From assembly GCA_035649495.1 (NCBI GenBank), contig DASRJL010000155.1, positions 1-64,000 of the forward strand: 64,000 nucleotides of DNA, read 5' to 3'. Of this stretch, positions 1 through 9,251 are shown piece by piece; the first letter of the stretch is position 1, and each line of letters begins with the position of its first letter. The DNA comes from SG8-41 sp035649495. GTDB lineage: Bacteria; Pseudomonadota; Gammaproteobacteria; Burkholderiales; SG8-41. Made by a program: the position numbers and the translations under genes. Under the pieces are notes generated by a model. It saw only the letters and a list, made by a program, of their open reading frames with translations. It did not search any database and was not told where the DNA came from.

Positions 1-244
1 GGATGAGCAGCACGACGAGCCACGCGGGGCGCCGCCCCCGGTCGCGCAGGCGCTTGACCGCGAGCGCCGCGACGATCCAGAAAAACGGCGGATAGAGCAC
101 GAGCGAAGCGTGCGGTCCGAACGCCGCTTCCAGCGCGAGAAGGAGCACGCCGAACGCGGCACCGGCGAGGAGCGCCGTCCACCAGAACGCGGCGCGCGGC
201 AGGCGCCCGCGAAACGAGAACAACAGACGGGCGATGTTTTTCAC
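1..244 (-). CDS. DUF805 family membrane protein (C-terminus beyond window)
   Basis: Partial gene running off the left edge; 81 codons are visible. Translation from a GTG at 244 gives an N-terminus with FSFRGRLPRAAFWW, then a hydrophobic segment, and later VKRLRDRGRRPAW. This is the pattern of DUF805 inner-membrane proteins (GR.sR.eFW near the start, a basic RLRDRGR motif between membrane helices). Its GTG overlaps the TGA of the upstream MFS-acyltransferase gene in a 4-bp GTGA overlap, so the two are probably translationally coupled. The function of the family is not established; the coupling suggests an envelope or lipid-related role, which is inference. Confidence 0.7.
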   Translation of the reverse strand, partial: MKNIARLLFSFRGRLPRAAFWWTALLAGAAFGVLLLALEAAFGPHASLVLYPPFFWIVAALAVKRLRDRGRRPAWLVVLLI

Positions 245-2148
245 CGCCACTCACCCCGCAGCCCGAGCACGAGGTCGTGCAGGTGCTCGGGCGTCGCCGC
301 CGCCGCCGCGACGGGTTCGCCCACCGCGAGCCTGATCTTCGGAAACAGTCCCCTCATTCTCTTGAACTTGCCGGGATTGCGGGCGAAGAGACTTTGCCAC
401 AGACCCGAGAGCGCCATCGGGACGACCGGGACCGGCGTGCGATCGAGGGCCTGCCGGATGCCCGACCGGAACACGCCCATCTCACCGTCCGAGGTCAACC
501 GTCCCTCGGGAAAAAGGCCCACCAGCTCGCCCCCGGCCAGCGCGGCGGCGATCTCCGCGTAGGCGCGTTCGAGCAGCTTTGGGTCCTCCCGCGCGGGCGC
601 GATCGGGATGGCGCGCACGGTGCGGAAGAAGAAGGAGAGGAGCGGCACGGCGAATATGCGGTGGTCCATCACCCAGCGGATGGGGCGGCGGCACGCGGCG
701 GCGATCACGAGGGCGTCCACGAAGGACACGTGGTTGCACACGAGGATGGCGGGGCCGTCGTCGGGTATGCGCTCGAGGCCGGATTTCTCGAGCCGGTACA
801 CCGTGTGTATCAGCATCCACACCATGAACCGCATCAGGAATTCCGGCACCAGCGTGTAGATGTAGGCCGCGACGACCGCGTTCATCAGCGCCGCGGCGAG
901 GAGGATCTCCGTCACCGAGAAGCCAAGCTTGATCAGCGCGATCGCGACGCCGGAGCCCGCGACCATGAAAAAGGCGTTCAGGATGTTGTTGCCTGCGACG
1001 ACGCGCGACACGTGGCTCTGGTCGGTGCGGCTCTGGATCAAGGCGTAGAGCGGCACGATGTAGAACCCGCCGAACGCGCCCATCAGGAAGAGGTCCGCCA
1101 CCACTCTCAGGTACGGGCCCGAAAAGAGCGTCCACGTGGAGACGAGCGCGCCGCCGGGCAGCGACTGGGAGGCGAAGTAGAGGTCCACGCCGAAGAGCGT
1201 CAACCCGATGGAGCCGAACGGCACCAGCCCGATCTCGACCTTGTGGCCGGACAGCCGCTCGCACAGGAGCGAGCCGACGCCTATGCCCACCGAGAAAATC
1301 GCGAGCAGCGCCGAGACGCTGGTTTCCCCGCCTTCGAGCACCGTCTTGGCGTAGTCCGGGAACTGGGAGAGAAAGAGCGCCCCGTAGAGCCAGAACCAGG
1401 AAATGCCCAGGATCGAGAGGAACACCGTGCGGTGGCCGCGTATGTAGCGGAAATTCCTCCAGGTCTCGCGGACGGGATTCCAGTCGATCCTGAGCGCGGG
1501 ATCGACCGCCGGCAGGCGTGGAATGAAACAGCTCGTGGCGAAGCCGATGATCGCAAGGGCGATCACAGCGAAGGCGGCGGCGGCCGGGCCGTTCCCGGAC
1601 AGCGAGGCGAGGACCCCGCCGGCTATCGTCCCCAGCAGGATGGCGACGAAGGTGCCGGATTCGACCAGCGCGTTGCCGCCGACCAGCTCGGTTTCCCTGA
1701 GCACCTGGGGCAGGAGCGAGTACTTGACCGGGCCGAACAGCGAGGACTGCGTGCCGATCAGGAACAGCGCGGCGAGCAGCAGGCCGAGGTGGCCGCCCAG
1801 AAATCCCCAGGCGGCGAGCGCCATCACGGCGATCTCGAAGACTTTCACCGCGCGGATCAGGTACGACTTCTCGTACTTGTCGGCGATCTGCCCAGCGGTG
1901 GCCGAGAACAGGATGAAGGGCAGGACGAACAGGCCCGCCGCGAGGTTCACGATTACGCCGCTTTCCATGTCGCCCAGCAAGGGGCTGCCGGCGGCGAAAT
2001 GCGCGGACTGGTAGGTGACGAAGATGACGAGGGCGTTCTTGACGACGTTGCTGTTGAACGCGCCGAAAAACTGCACCAGGAAGAAGGGCCCGAAGCGGCG
2101 CTCGACGAGGAGCGCGAACTGGCCGCTTTCCCGTCGACCGTCACCCAC
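241..2148 (-). CDS. MFS lysophospholipid-transporter-like / PlsC acyltransferase fusion
   Basis: 635 residues. Residues about 15-430 form a 12-helix major facilitator domain of the LplT type (start FFLVQFFGAFNSNVVKNA). Residues about 450-630 are a PlsC-type acyltransferase with the HX4D box (NHVSFVD, His473 and Asp478) and the FPEGRLTSDG block near residue 545. In Aas systems LplT flips lysophospholipids inward and Aas reacylates them using an acyl-ACP ligase domain; here transporter and acyltransferase are fused, but no AMP-binding ligase domain is present in the frame. The GTG start at 2148 is supported by an AGGGGGG Shine-Dalgarno about 8 nt upstream. The stop overlaps the start of the DUF805 gene. 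Likely role: inner-membrane lysophospholipid uptake and remodelling. Confidence 0.85.
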   Translation of the reverse strand: MGDGRRESGQFALLVERRFGPFFLVQFFGAFNSNVVKNALVIFVTYQSAHFAAGSPLLGDMESGVIVNLAAGLFVLPFILFSATAGQIADKYEKSYLIRAVKVFEIAVMALAAWGFLGGHLGLLLAALFLIGTQSSLFGPVKYSLLPQVLRETELVGGNALVESGTFVAILLGTIAGGVLASLSGNGPAAAAFAVIALAIIGFATSCFIPRLPAVDPALRIDWNPVRETWRNFRYIRGHRTVFLSILGISWFWLYGALFLSQFPDYAKTVLEGGETSVSALLAIFSVGIGVGSLLCERLSGHKVEIGLVPFGSIGLTLFGVDLYFASQSLPGGALVSTWTLFSGPYLRVVADLFLMGAFGGFYIVPLYALIQSRTDQSHVSRVVAGNNILNAFFMVAGSGVAIALIKLGFSVTEILLAAALMNAVVAAYIYTLVPEFLMRFMVWMLIHTVYRLEKSGLERIPDDGPAILVCNHVSFVDALVIAAACRRPIRWVMDHRIFAVPLLSFFFRTVRAIPIAPAREDPKLLERAYAEIAAALAGGELVGLFPEGRLTSDGEMGVFRSGIRQALDRTPVPVVPMALSGLWQSLFARNPGKFKRMRGLFPKIRLAVGEPVAAAAATPEHLHDLVLGLRGEWR

Positions 2149-2205
2149 CTTTTCCCCCCTGGTCTCTCATGCCCGCCCTGGTCCGTAGTCCCGAGTCCCT
2201 GGGTT

Positions 2206-2538
2206 CTAGTGCAGCGTCCTCGCGTTCGAAACGAAGCGCAATCCCACGTTGAGCAGCACCACGCTCGTCCCGAGCAGCACGAGGCTGCCTTTCTTCCGGT
2301 TGTCGCCGGTATCGCTGTATTCGAAATCGTACGCCCGTTGCAGCTTGAGGCGGCCCTCGCCGTCGCGCGCCAGCTTGAGGCTCGCGATCGAGACGGTGGC
2401 GTCGAGCAGGAGCAGGCCTTCCGCTTCGCATGCCGCCCGGGCCGCGACGATCGCCGCTTCGCGCGCCTTGAGGCTGTCGAGCCAGAGCCACGCGAGCGCG
2501 GCCAGCGTCAGGATGCCGGCAATTTCCAGTCCGGGCAT
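2206..2538 (-). CDS. DUF3301 domain-containing protein
   Basis: 110 residues from the ATG at 2538 (MPGLEIAGILTLAALAWLWL). One N-terminal transmembrane segment is followed by a soluble domain with the DUF3301 pattern: DSLKAREAAI, C.AEGLLLLDATV, and a late RAYDFEYSDTGDNR with a hydrophobic tail. The frame is open for 28 more codons upstream, but the membrane segment then starts too late and those codons look unlike the family. DUF3301 proteins are small inner-membrane proteins of unknown function in Beta- and Gammaproteobacteria. The MFS-acyltransferase gene follows 57 bp downstream on the same strand and may be co-transcribed. Confidence 0.8.
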   Translation of the reverse strand: MPGLEIAGILTLAALAWLWLDSLKAREAAIVAARAACEAEGLLLLDATVSIASLKLARDGEGRLKLQRAYDFEYSDTGDNRKKGSLVLLGTSVVLLNVGLRFVSNARTLH

Positions 2539-2698
2539 GGCGGTGTCTCGGAATTCCGGCGAAGCATGGCGATAGCGCATTCTATGCCATGGCGCCCCGC
2601 GGAACCGGGCGTGTCGCTGCACCTTGTCGTGGTTCCGTCACACGGGGCCGCTCCGGCGCCGACAGAATGTCGTATTCCGGCTGGCTATCGTTCACCGC

Positions 2699-3172
2699 AT
2701 GGTAACGCACGCGAATCGCGACAATCCCGCCCTGGGTCTCCTGGTAGTCACCGTCGCGGCGGTGGCTTTCGGTCTCGCTGTCGTAGCGGTGCAGGAATGG
2801 ACACCCCTGATGCGTGACCTTGAGAAGACCGTTCAGGTCACACAAGGGCCGGAATCCACGCCGGTGGCAGACGTGTGCCGCTGGTGCGGCGTCGTCGAGT
2901 CGGTCCGGAGCATGGACAGGGCGGAAGTCGGCCGTGCATCCGGCGTCACCGTCCGCGGCTCCGGCGATGAGCTCATGCTCGTGTTGAGCGTGGTCGCGGG
3001 CGCGCTGGTCGGCAACCGGTTTCAACCGGCGGCCGGCGCTGCCACGATCCAAGAGGTCACGGTCCGCTTCGAGGACGGGTCAAGCCGCGTCCTGAAGAGC
3101 ATCGGCGCGAGCAGTTGGGAGCGCGGCGACCGGGTCAAGGTCGTGCGCGACCGGATTCAACCGCACACCTGA
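2699..3172 (+). CDS. membrane-anchored protein with degenerate glycine-zipper segment
   Basis: 157 residues from ATG 2699. The N-terminus holds a transmembrane segment (GLLVVTVAAVAFGLAVVAV). Then come a CRWCGVVESVR motif, a second hydrophobic stretch (LMLVLSVVAGALVGNRF), and a C-terminal EVTVRFEDGSSRVL...GDRVKVV block. This order resembles SlyB/RcpA-like glycine-zipper envelope proteins common in Burkholderiales, but the glycine-rich repeat itself is weak. The frame continues to an earlier ATG at 2624; 2699 was chosen because it puts the membrane segment at the N-terminus. No good ribosome site is seen for either. A strong terminator follows 18 bp after the stop, so the gene is probably monocistronic. 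Function unknown. Confidence 0.65.
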   Translation: MVTHANRDNPALGLLVVTVAAVAFGLAVVAVQEWTPLMRDLEKTVQVTQGPESTPVADVCRWCGVVESVRSMDRAEVGRASGVTVRGSGDELMLVLSVVAGALVGNRFQPAAGAATIQEVTVRFEDGSSRVLKSIGASSWERGDRVKVVRDRIQPHT

Positions 3173-3189
3173 CTCTCCCCTACACCACG

Positions 3190-3217
3190 GCCCGTATCGT
3201 TGATACGGGCTTTCTGT
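3190..3217 (+). terminator. rho-independent terminator
   Basis: A perfect 9-bp stem (GCCCGTATC / GATACGGGC) with a 3-nt loop is followed by TTTCTGTT. It lies just after the stop of the 2699-3172 gene and separates it from the cupin operon. Confidence 0.85.
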
Positions 3218-3268
3218 TATGGAGCTTCTCCCGGACGGATCATCCGCGGAGCGTGGCGGATGGGCTGC

Positions 3269-3274
3269 TAGAAT
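3269..3274 (+). promoter_or_regulatory. possible -10 box of the cupin operon
   Basis: TAGAAT lies 8 nt before the ATG at 3283, which would put the transcription start almost on the start codon. No convincing -35 box is present at the expected distance, so this is a weak call. Confidence 0.3.
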
Positions 3275-3282
3275 GCAGTCCC

Positions 3283-3855
3283 ATGACGCAGATCAGACGC
3301 GTGGTTACGGGCCACGACAAGAACGGAAAAGCCCTCGTCCTGTCGGACGGACCGGTGCCGACAGTCCATAGCAACCCGATACGCCCCGGACAGCTTTCCT
3401 TCGAGGTGTGGAAAACGCACGCGGCGCCGGTGCTGCTGGCCGCCGAAGAGCCGGAGCCCACCACGGGGCCGCGCTCCCTCCAGCCGCCGAGGAACGGCAA
3501 CGTGTTCCGCATCTCCATCGTGCCGCCGGAGAGCGAGGAAACGCGGAAGCTCACCGCCGAGCAGGCGCAGGAGCTCTTCCGGAAGAGCGGCGCCGGCGAG
3601 GCCTCGACCTTCGGGAAGGGCGGCCGCCACCCGATGATGCATCGCACGGAGACAGTGGACTACGCGGTCGTGTTGGAAGGCGAGATCACGCTCATCCTCG
3701 ACGAGGGCGAGGTGCAACTCAAGCAGGGCGACGTCGTCGTCCAGCGCGGCACCAGCCACGCGTGGAGCAACCGGTCGGGGAAGAACGTGAAGATGCTCTA
3801 CGTGCTCATCGACGGGGACTTCACGCCGGAGCTCGAAGGCAAGTTTCCGAGATAG
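3283..3855 (+). CDS. cupin domain-containing protein
   Basis: 190 residues from ATG 3283. The C-terminal half is a single cupin barrel: motif 1 includes HPMMHRTETVDYAVVLEGEI and motif 2 is QGDVVVQRGTSHAW. The motif-1 spacing (H...H......E) and the final His of motif 2 are consistent with a metal site. The N-terminal 90 residues are a family-specific extension, as in cupins found in aromatic-acid clusters. The open frame continues upstream across the terminator at 3190, so the internal ATG is preferred. It begins a run of three same-strand genes with the SnoaL-like and dehydroquinase-like proteins. Substrate unknown. Confidence 0.8.
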   Translation: MTQIRRVVTGHDKNGKALVLSDGPVPTVHSNPIRPGQLSFEVWKTHAAPVLLAAEEPEPTTGPRSLQPPRNGNVFRISIVPPESEETRKLTAEQAQELFRKSGAGEASTFGKGGRHPMMHRTETVDYAVVLEGEITLILDEGEVQLKQGDVVVQRGTSHAWSNRSGKNVKMLYVLIDGDFTPELEGKFPR

Positions 3856-3891
3856 CGCCGCCGGGGTGGTCAGGTGAAGGAGAAAGCGCTC

Positions 3892-4296
3892 ATGTCTCAA
3901 GTAATCGCAGAAGTCACGACCGAACGGCTGCAGGCCTTTGCCGACGCCTGGAATCGCCACGACGTCGACGCCCTGATGTCGTTCATGACCGATGATTGCG
4001 TCTTCGAGGCGTCCGCCGGGCCCGATGTGGCGGGCACCCGCTCCGTGGGCCGCGACGCCGTGCGCGCCGCCTATGCGGAGGTCTGGGCGACGTTTCCGGA
4101 TGCGCACTGGGGGAATGCCACTCACTTCGTGTGCGGCGATCGCGGCGTGTCGGAGTGGACATTCACCGGCACCCGCGCCGACGGCACGCGGGTGGAAGTG
4201 CATGGCTGCGATCTCTTCCGGTTTCGCGACGGGAAAATCGCCCTCAAGAACTCCTACCGGAAGAATCGGCCGCCCATTCCGGGCCCGAAGAGATAG
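3892..4296 (+). CDS. SnoaL-like / NTF2-fold protein
   Basis: 134 residues from ATG 3892, chosen because AAGGAG (3877-3882) sits 9 nt upstream; an in-frame GTG at 3874 would bury this site in the coding sequence. The fold signature is clear: an N-terminal helix (QAFADAWNRHDVDALMSFMTDD), VFEASAG, then G-R-AVRAAYAEVWATFPD and the late strands VEVHGCDLFRFRDGKI. Such small alpha+beta barrels include polyketide cyclases, isomerases and ester-cyclases; catalytic specificity cannot be read from sequence. It lies 36 bp after the cupin gene and 63 bp before the dehydroquinase-like gene and probably shares their pathway. Confidence 0.8.
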   Translation: MSQVIAEVTTERLQAFADAWNRHDVDALMSFMTDDCVFEASAGPDVAGTRSVGRDAVRAAYAEVWATFPDAHWGNATHFVCGDRGVSEWTFTGTRADGTRVEVHGCDLFRFRDGKIALKNSYRKNRPPIPGPKR

Positions 4297-4359
4297 GGAT
4301 GAGAGGGCGGACGTACTATCTGAGACACTTCATCTGAGACGCATTTAACGGAGAAGAAA

Positions 4360-4797
4360 ATGGCAAAAACACTGGTAGTTCACGGCGCCGGCATGAACAT
4401 GCGCGGCAAGGCCCAGCTCGACGTGTTCGGGCCGATGACGCTGGCGCAGTACGACGAGCACATCCGCAAGTACGCGGGTGAGCTCGGCGTCGAGGTGGAG
4501 ATCTTCCACTCGAACGTCGAAGGCGAGGTCATCAACAAGTTCTACGCAGCCCACGACGGCGGCGTGGACGCGGCGATCATCAACCCGGCGGGCTACTCGA
4601 CCGGCCATCCGGCCCTCATGGCCGCCATCACGCAGGTGAAATTCCCGACGATAGAGCTGCATATCTCGAATCCCGCCCGGCGTGGCCGGATCTCGGAGAT
4701 CGGGACCGTGGCCCGAGGCGTCCTGACCGGCTTCGGGATCTTCGGCTACTACCTGGCGCTGCGCGGGCTTAAAGACATCCTGGCTGCGGGGAAGTGA
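4360..4797 (+). CDS. type II 3-dehydroquinate dehydratase-like protein, catalytic residues altered
   Basis: 145 residues, the length of a type II dehydroquinase (AroQ). The family landmarks are present in order: GMNMRG near residue 11, HSNVEGEVIN at 50-59, INPAGYSTGH at 74-83 and ELHISNPARR at 99-108. Compared with the known catalytic set (Mycobacterium numbering Arg19, Tyr24, Asn75, His81, His101), Asn75 and His101 are kept. The Arg19 position is Ala18, the Tyr24 position is Phe23 (VFG instead of VYG) and the His81 position is Thr. The GA of the usual NPGAYTH is swapped to AG. It may therefore catalyse a different step on a hydroaromatic substrate, or not be an enzyme. A GGAG ribosome site precedes ATG 4360. 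Third gene of the cupin-SnoaL operon. Confidence 0.75.
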   Translation: MAKTLVVHGAGMNMRGKAQLDVFGPMTLAQYDEHIRKYAGELGVEVEIFHSNVEGEVINKFYAAHDGGVDAAIINPAGYSTGHPALMAAITQVKFPTIELHISNPARRGRISEIGTVARGVLTGFGIFGYYLALRGLKDILAAGK

Positions 4798-4834
4798 GAA
4801 AACTCCTCATCCTTCCGGCCTCACCCCTCGTCCC

Positions 4835-5719
4835 TCACTCGCAGGAGAACTCCACCGGCGCGCCTTCCCCCTCGGCGAGAACGTGCCCGAAGCAGATGAC
4901 GCCGGTCGCGCGCAGTATCAACTCCTCGCGGCGCAGTATGACGCCCTCGGCTTCGCCATTGAATCGCACCCACGTGCCGTTCGAGCTTTGATCGACGAGC
5001 ACGAACTTGTCGCGCCGCCGCTCGAGAAGCGCGTGCTTGCGGGAGGCCTTGCGGTCGGCCACGACGACGTGGCAGCCGGCGTCGCGGCCGAAGTAGAGCT
5101 CGCCCGGTCCCTCGAAGCCCCACTCGCGACCGTCGTACCGGAGCAGGACCCGGGCAGCGCGGCGGTGGTCGGGGCTCGTGCCGTACACGGTGAGATCGCC
5201 GATGTCCCGCCACAGGAGCTCGCAGATCATGACGGGTTCCTGCTTACCCTTGACCGGCATGGCGTGCAGCTTGCGTGCTCTCACGGCGAGCTCGGGGGAA
5301 AGCTTTGCCGCCGTGTCGGCGGTCGTGATGATCTGCCCGACATTTGCGAGGCCCGAGACGCGCGCGGCGAGATTCACGGTGTCTCCGAACACGTCCCCGG
5401 CGCTCTCGAGGACCGGTCCGAAATGACAGCCGACGTGTATGCCGAGGCCCGGCTCGCCTGGATCCTGCTGCTCGTCGTTTTTTTCCAGCATCAGGCGCGA
5501 GGCGCGCATTGCGGCGTCGGCCGTCTCGAACACGCACATCGCGCCGTCGCCCATGGTCTTGATGACCCGGCCGCCGCAGTCCTCGCATACCCGGGCGATC
5601 ATTGCGAGCGACCGTCCCACGCGCGCGAGCGCCCGCTCGTCGCCTATCGTCTCGTAGAGTCGCGTACTGCCGCTCACGTCCACGAACAGGACGGCGAGGG
5701 TGGCGTGCGTAGGAGTCAT
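4835..5719 (-). CDS. class III adenylate/guanylate cyclase with C-terminal FHA domain
   Basis: 294 residues, no signal peptide or membrane segment, so cytosolic. Residues about 8-175 are a class III cyclase catalytic domain. The first metal aspartate is in VLFVDVSGSTRLYE, the second in KTMGDGAMCVF, and the transition-state Asn and Arg are in GDTVNLAARVS; all appear intact. Residues about 205-275 are a forkhead-associated domain with GRDAGCHVVV, the SRKHALLE pThr-binding core and SSNGTWV. FHA domains read phosphothreonine, and a Ser/Thr kinase is encoded divergently in the adjacent operon, so kinase control of cyclic nucleotide synthesis is a reasonable inference. A TATACT -10 box lies upstream at 5746-5751. 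Confidence 0.9.
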   Translation of the reverse strand: MTPTHATLAVLFVDVSGSTRLYETIGDERALARVGRSLAMIARVCEDCGGRVIKTMGDGAMCVFETADAAMRASRLMLEKNDEQQDPGEPGLGIHVGCHFGPVLESAGDVFGDTVNLAARVSGLANVGQIITTADTAAKLSPELAVRARKLHAMPVKGKQEPVMICELLWRDIGDLTVYGTSPDHRRAARVLLRYDGREWGFEGPGELYFGRDAGCHVVVADRKASRKHALLERRRDKFVLVDQSSNGTWVRFNGEAEGVILRREELILRATGVICFGHVLAEGEGAPVEFSCE

Positions 5720-5745
5720 TCGTCACGATCAAAGTATGACGATCC

Positions 5746-5751
5746 AGTATA
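5746..5751 (-). promoter_or_regulatory. probable -10 box of the cyclase-FHA gene
   Basis: TATACT on the minus strand, 27 nt upstream of the ATG at 5719. The -35 box is not obvious. Confidence 0.45.
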
Positions 5752-5794
5752 CGACATGCATCTTCCGGCTTCCCCGTCCCGGTCCGGGTCCTGT

Positions 5795-5824
5795 TTGACA
5801 GGGTTTCATGACGGTGTCTAGTAT
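5795..5824 (+). promoter_or_regulatory. sigma70-type promoter of the FecR-HAMP-kinase operon
   Basis: A consensus TTGACA (5795-5800) is separated by 18 bp from TAGTAT (5819-5824). Transcription would start near 5831, just ahead of the AAGGAGG ribosome site at 5852 and ATG 5864. It is divergent from the cyclase-FHA gene. Confidence 0.7.
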
Positions 5825-5863
5825 TCAGACGGAGGGAAGCCTTTGATTATCAAGGAGGCTGGA

Positions 5864-6802
5864 ATGTTGGTGCCAGCACCGCTCCGGCGGAGGGAGTGTC
5901 GTTTGCGATTCGCAGTCTGGACGTGCAACGCCGTGGCGTTTCTTGCCTGTTCCCTGCCCGCCGCGGCCGCGGAACGGATTGCTACGGTGACACTCCTCGA
6001 GGGGCCGGCTGCGATCGTGCGCGGCGTGACCCGCTACGCGCTGGTGGAGGGCGTCCGGTTCCGGCCGGGCGACATCATCGAGGTGAGCGACAAGGGGCTC
6101 GCGGAGGTCGAGTTCCCCGAAGGCGCGGCTTTCGCGTTGGCGCCCGGCACGCGCATGCTGGCCATTGCCGGGTCCCGCGGTAAGTCGGAGACGGCGGACT
6201 ACTACGTGACGCGGGGTGCCTTGAAGCTTTCCCGCGTCAAGCCGGGAGAGAATATTCGCTTCGTGACTCCGGTTTTCACGCTGCAGCCCGGCGATGGCAC
6301 GGCGGTGCTGGCCGTGGGGGCCGCCGAAGGCTCGGTGTTCGTCGAAAGCGGCGATGCGCGCGTTATCGAGACGCCCGCGAAAGGTGCGCCGCCCCCGCCA
6401 CTGCGCTTGAAAGGCGGGGAGTTCTACACGCGCAAGGCCGAACAGAAGGGGGCGATCGCGCCGCGTCCCTCCCAGCCCTTCATAGCCGGCCTGCCGAAGG
6501 TTTTCCTCGATCCGCTGCCCTCGCGCTTCGCCCGCTACAAGGACCGTGACGTCCAGCCCAAGCGCATCGAGGATGTCTCCTACGCGGACGTGGAGGACTG
6601 GCTGAAAGCGCCCCCCGAAATCCGCCGGCCGTTGATGCCCCGGTTCAGGCCGCGCCTGTCCGATCCCGCGTTCCGCTCGGCGCTCGTTGCGAACCTGAAA
6701 TCCCATCCAGAGTGGGACCCGATCCTGTTCCCCGAGAAATACAAGCCCAAAGAGCCGCGGGCGGGCGTGCCGTCAACGGTTACACCGGACGGCACCCGGT
6801 AA
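5864..6802 (+). CDS. exported FecR-like domain protein
   Basis: 312 residues from ATG 5864, which follows AAGGAGG by 6 nt; an in-frame TTG at 5843 is less likely. A signal peptide (basic start, CNAVAFLACSLPAAAA) precedes ERIATVTLLEG. Residues about 40-160 resemble the FecR/LysM-like beta domain: EGPAAIVRGVTRYALVEG, GDIIEVSDKGLAEVEF, then a second strand set ending VTPVFTLQPGDGTAVLAVG...GSVFVESG. The C-terminal third is proline- and arginine-rich with no recognisable domain. No membrane anchor other than the signal peptide. First gene of a three-gene operon with a haem-c/HAMP receptor (28 bp downstream) and a Ser/Thr kinase, so a periplasmic sensing or scaffolding role is plausible. Confidence 0.75.
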   Translation: MLVPAPLRRRECRLRFAVWTCNAVAFLACSLPAAAAERIATVTLLEGPAAIVRGVTRYALVEGVRFRPGDIIEVSDKGLAEVEFPEGAAFALAPGTRMLAIAGSRGKSETADYYVTRGALKLSRVKPGENIRFVTPVFTLQPGDGTAVLAVGAAEGSVFVESGDARVIETPAKGAPPPPLRLKGGEFYTRKAEQKGAIAPRPSQPFIAGLPKVFLDPLPSRFARYKDRDVQPKRIEDVSYADVEDWLKAPPEIRRPLMPRFRPRLSDPAFRSALVANLKSHPEWDPILFPEKYKPKEPRAGVPSTVTPDGTR

Positions 6803-6830
6803 CCGCTCTCATTTTGCGAGGAGTATCCCA

Positions 6831-7706
6831 ATGAAGCTGATCGTGAAGTTCAACCTGGTGTTCATCGTGGTGTTCCTGCTCGGGCTTGCCGCCGCAGGCT
6901 ACGTCTCGAGGGAGCTCCTTCAGGCGAACGCGCGCGACGAGATCGTGCAGAGCGCGCGCCTGGTGATGGAATCGGCGCTCGCCAACCGCGCCTACACCTC
7001 GAGCCAGGTGGCGCCGCTACTCCAGACCCAGATGAAGTACAGCTTCCTGCCGCAGTCGGTCCCTGCGTATTCCGCGACCGAGGTGTTCGCTACCCTGCGC
7101 AAGACGTTCCCCGACTACGCCTACAAGGAGGCGACGCTCAACCCGACCAATCCGCGCAATCGCGCGAGCGACTGGGAAGCCGACATCGTCAACCAGTTCC
7201 GCAACGCCGCCGACAAGCCGGAAGTGATCGGGGAGCGCGACACGCCGAGCGGAAGATCCTTCTACATCGCGCGCCCGATGCAGATCAAGAATGAGGCCTG
7301 CCTCGCCTGCCATTCGACGGTCGATGCGGCACCCAAGACGCTGGTCGACCGCTACGGTCCGGCCAACGGCTTCGGCTGGAAGCTGAACGAGGTGATCGGC
7401 GCGCAGATCGTATCCGTGCCGACCGACTTGCCGCTCTCGCGCGCCAACAGGGCGTTCCAGACCTTCATGGTGTCGCTGACCGCGGTATTCGCGTTCATCT
7501 TCATCGTGCTGAACCTTATGCTATGGTACATGGTGATCCGGCCCGTAACGCGGCTGTCGCGCCTCGCCGATCAGGTGAGCCAGGGCGAGAACATGGATGC
7601 GCCCGACTTCGAGGTGAAGAGCGGCGACGAGATCGGGATTCTCACTCAGTCGTTCAACCGCATGAAGAAGAGCCTCGTGCAGGCGATGAAAATGCTGGAG
7701 GCGTGA
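6831..7706 (+). CDS. c-type haem (Tll0287-like/DUF3365) sensor with HAMP domain and no output domain
   Basis: 291 residues. A first transmembrane helix (about 5-27) leads into a periplasmic domain of the Tll0287-like (DUF3365) type with one CLACH haem-attachment motif at residues 157-161, preceded by PSGRSFYIARPM. A second transmembrane helix (about 212-236, VFAFIFIVLNLMLWYMVI) is followed by a complete HAMP domain (RPVTRLSRLADQVSQGE...GDEIGILTQSFNRMKKSL). The protein stops there: no kinase, methyl-accepting or cyclase domain follows, unlike most receptors of this architecture. A GAGGAG site lies 8 nt before ATG. The soluble Ser/Thr kinase begins 36 bp downstream and is the likely partner. 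Ligand or redox signal unknown. Confidence 0.88.
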   Translation: MKLIVKFNLVFIVVFLLGLAAAGYVSRELLQANARDEIVQSARLVMESALANRAYTSSQVAPLLQTQMKYSFLPQSVPAYSATEVFATLRKTFPDYAYKEATLNPTNPRNRASDWEADIVNQFRNAADKPEVIGERDTPSGRSFYIARPMQIKNEACLACHSTVDAAPKTLVDRYGPANGFGWKLNEVIGAQIVSVPTDLPLSRANRAFQTFMVSLTAVFAFIFIVLNLMLWYMVIRPVTRLSRLADQVSQGENMDAPDFEVKSGDEIGILTQSFNRMKKSLVQAMKMLEA

Positions 7707-7742
7707 TTTGCGGTCCGACTCGATATTGCGACGTCCTGAACG

Positions 7743-9191
<1,449 letters not shown>

Positions 9192-9197
<6 letters not shown>

Positions 9198-9251
9198 CGA
9201 GTGTGGAGTGTCGAGTGACGAAAACAGCTGGCCACCAGTCACTGGTCACTC
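9192..9251. repeat. heptamer palindromic repeat element
   Basis: Left arm: GAGTGAC, GAGTGTG, GAGTGTC, GAGTGAC (9192-9219). Right arm: CAGTCAC, TGGTCAC, TC (9236-9251), complementary to the left arm. It covers the kinase stop codon and reaches the stop of the convergent gene at 9246, so it fills the gap between the two. Confidence 0.8.

Noticed and set aside
277..2817. Long open frame on the plus strand opposite the MFS-acyltransferase gene
   Set aside because: It is antisense to a well-supported gene, is full of Arg/Glu/His low-complexity sequence typical of GC-rich shadow frames, and has no domain.
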